This document shows, one piece after another, positions 5,387 through 6,297 of a stretch of DNA of 6,297 nucleotides. Both the position numbers and the translations under genes were made by a program. The stretch's first letter is position 1. Each line of letters begins with the position of its first letter. Below the pieces are notes generated by a model. That model searched no databases and had not been told where the DNA came from. It saw nothing but the letters and a program-made list of their open reading frames with translations. Source of the DNA: Thermomicrobiales bacterium (lineage in GTDB: Bacteria > Chloroflexota > Chloroflexia > Thermomicrobiales > UBA6265); NCBI GenBank assembly GCA_025928535.1, contig JAICJJ010000177.1, positions 1 to 6,297 of the forward strand, read 5' to 3'.

Positions 5387-6297
5387 CTATTGCGCCGCCG
5401 CTCCGTCCGCTTTCGTCAGGTGGAGCGACAACGACTCGACCTGATCGAGGATCAGCCGCTGCACGTCGTCGACCGGCATCGGGCCGAGGTCGCGGCCGTC
5501 GCGCAGGCGAACCGCGAGCGCGCCCGCTTCGACTTCCCGCTTGCCGACGATCAGCATGTACGGAATCTTTTCGAGTTGCGCGTTCCGGATCTTCGCCTGC
5601 ATCCGGTCGCGGCTGTCGTCGACCTCGACCCGCAGGCCGGCGTCGGCGAAGCGATGCGCGACGGCGTGGGCGAACGGCGCCTGATCAGTCGTGATCGGGA
5701 TCAGTTTCGCCTGCACCGGCGCCAGCCAGACCGGAAACGCCCCGGCGTAGTGCTCGATCAGGCCGCCGACGAAACGCTCCATCGAGCCGAGCAGCGTCCG
5801 ATGGATCATGACCGCCCGATGCCGCTCGCCGTCTTCGCCGACGTAGGTCACGTCGAACCGTTCCGGCAGGTTGAAATCGACCTGGATCGTCGGCCCCGTC
5901 CATTCCCGCCCGAGCGCATCGACCCATTTGATGTCGATCTTCGGCCCGTAGAAGGCGCCGCCGCCTTCGTCAATCTTGTAGGCAAGCCCGCGCGACTCCA
6001 TCGCCCGCTTCAACTCGTCCGTGGCGCGTTGCCAGACTTCGTCGCTGCCGACCGACTTTTCCGGCTTCGTCGCCAGGTAGGCCTGGAAGTCGTAGCCGAA
6101 GACGCCGGCCATGTGGATCGCAAGGTCAATCACCCCGCGCACTTCGTCGACCACCTGCTCCGGCGTGCAGAAGATGTGCGCGTCGTCTTGCGTGAAGGCG
6201 CGCACGCGCATGATGCCATGCAGCGCCCCCGACGGCTCGTTGCGATGGCACGAGCCGAACTCGGCCATGCGCAGCGGCAGCTCGCGATAGGAATGCA
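5387..6297 (-). CDS. thrS: Threonyl-tRNA synthetase, C-terminal half (5' end outside window)
   Basis: This class II aminoacyl-tRNA synthetase attaches threonine to tRNA-Thr in the cytosol. The visible part covers the second half of the catalytic core and the anticodon-binding domain. The frame is open past the right edge: SYRELPLR precedes the first visible Met at 6268, so that Met is not the start. Numbering from it, motif 2 and its flank include CHRNEPSGALHG (7-18) and FTQDDAHIFC, and motif 3 includes IHRTLLGSMERF. The three zinc ligands used for threonine recognition are all present: Cys7, His31 and His156 (equivalent to Cys334, His385 and His511 of the E. coli enzyme). The anticodon-binding domain begins around FPVWLAPVQAKLIPI and contains IPYMLIVGKREVEAGALAVR. 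The stop is TAG at 5387-5389. The N-terminal TGS and editing domains would lie outside the window. The gene converges with the toxin-antitoxin-like pair. Confidence 0.97.
   Translation of the reverse strand, partial: HSYRELPLRMAEFGSCHRNEPSGALHGIMRVRAFTQDDAHIFCTPEQVVDEVRGVIDLAIHMAGVFGYDFQAYLATKPEKSVGSDEVWQRATDELKRAMESRGLAYKIDEGGGAFYGPKIDIKWVDALGREWTGPTIQVDFNLPERFDVTYVGEDGERHRAVMIHRTLLGSMERFVGGLIEHYAGAFPVWLAPVQAKLIPITTDQAPFAHAVAHRFADAGLRVEVDDSRDRMQAKIRNAQLEKIPYMLIVGKREVEAGALAVRLRDGRDLGPMPVDDVQRLILDQVESLSLHLTKADGAAAQ

Overview
The window is bacterial: closely packed genes, high-GC coding sequence over most of its length, and bacterial families throughout. No marker fixes the phylum. A small TPR-like module of the kind common in Chloroflexota, a DUF433/DUF5615 pair and a probable leaderless transcript would suit a Chloroflexota-like or similar high-GC lineage, but that is a weak inference.

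Layout from left to right: (1) The 3' part of a UvrD/Rep-type superfamily 1 helicase (2-1225, +), clearly less GC-rich than the rest and cut by the window edge. (2) A DUF1697 protein of unknown function (1287-1874, +). (3) A 230-bp intergenic stretch with five perfect tandem octamers, followed 12 bp later by a plausible sigma-70-type promoter. (4) An 860-residue membrane protein (2105-4687, +), the highlight of the window. Its parts in order are a TPR-like cytosolic segment, one membrane anchor, a LivJ-like type I periplasmic-binding-protein domain, and a complete pentameric ligand-gated ion channel (beta-sandwich domain with a Cys-less PFD loop, then M1-M4). (5) A two-gene toxin-antitoxin-like pair, DUF433 then DUF5615 PIN-like (4756-5342, +). 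The two genes overlap by 4 bases, and a promoter is placed so that the transcript would start at or next to the first ATG. (6) A perfect 12-bp inverted repeat at the convergent junction. (7) The 3' half of threonyl-tRNA synthetase, thrS (5387-6297, -), cut by the right edge.

The genes do not form one pathway. The fusion protein reads as a self-contained chemoreceptor channel: an extracytoplasmic solute-binding module, probably for an amino-acid-like ligand, joined in one chain to a channel whose M2 resembles cation-selective members. The toxin-antitoxin-like pair, the low-GC helicase fragment and the tandem repeat give the stretch left of thrS an accessory-region character, while thrS is a core gene.
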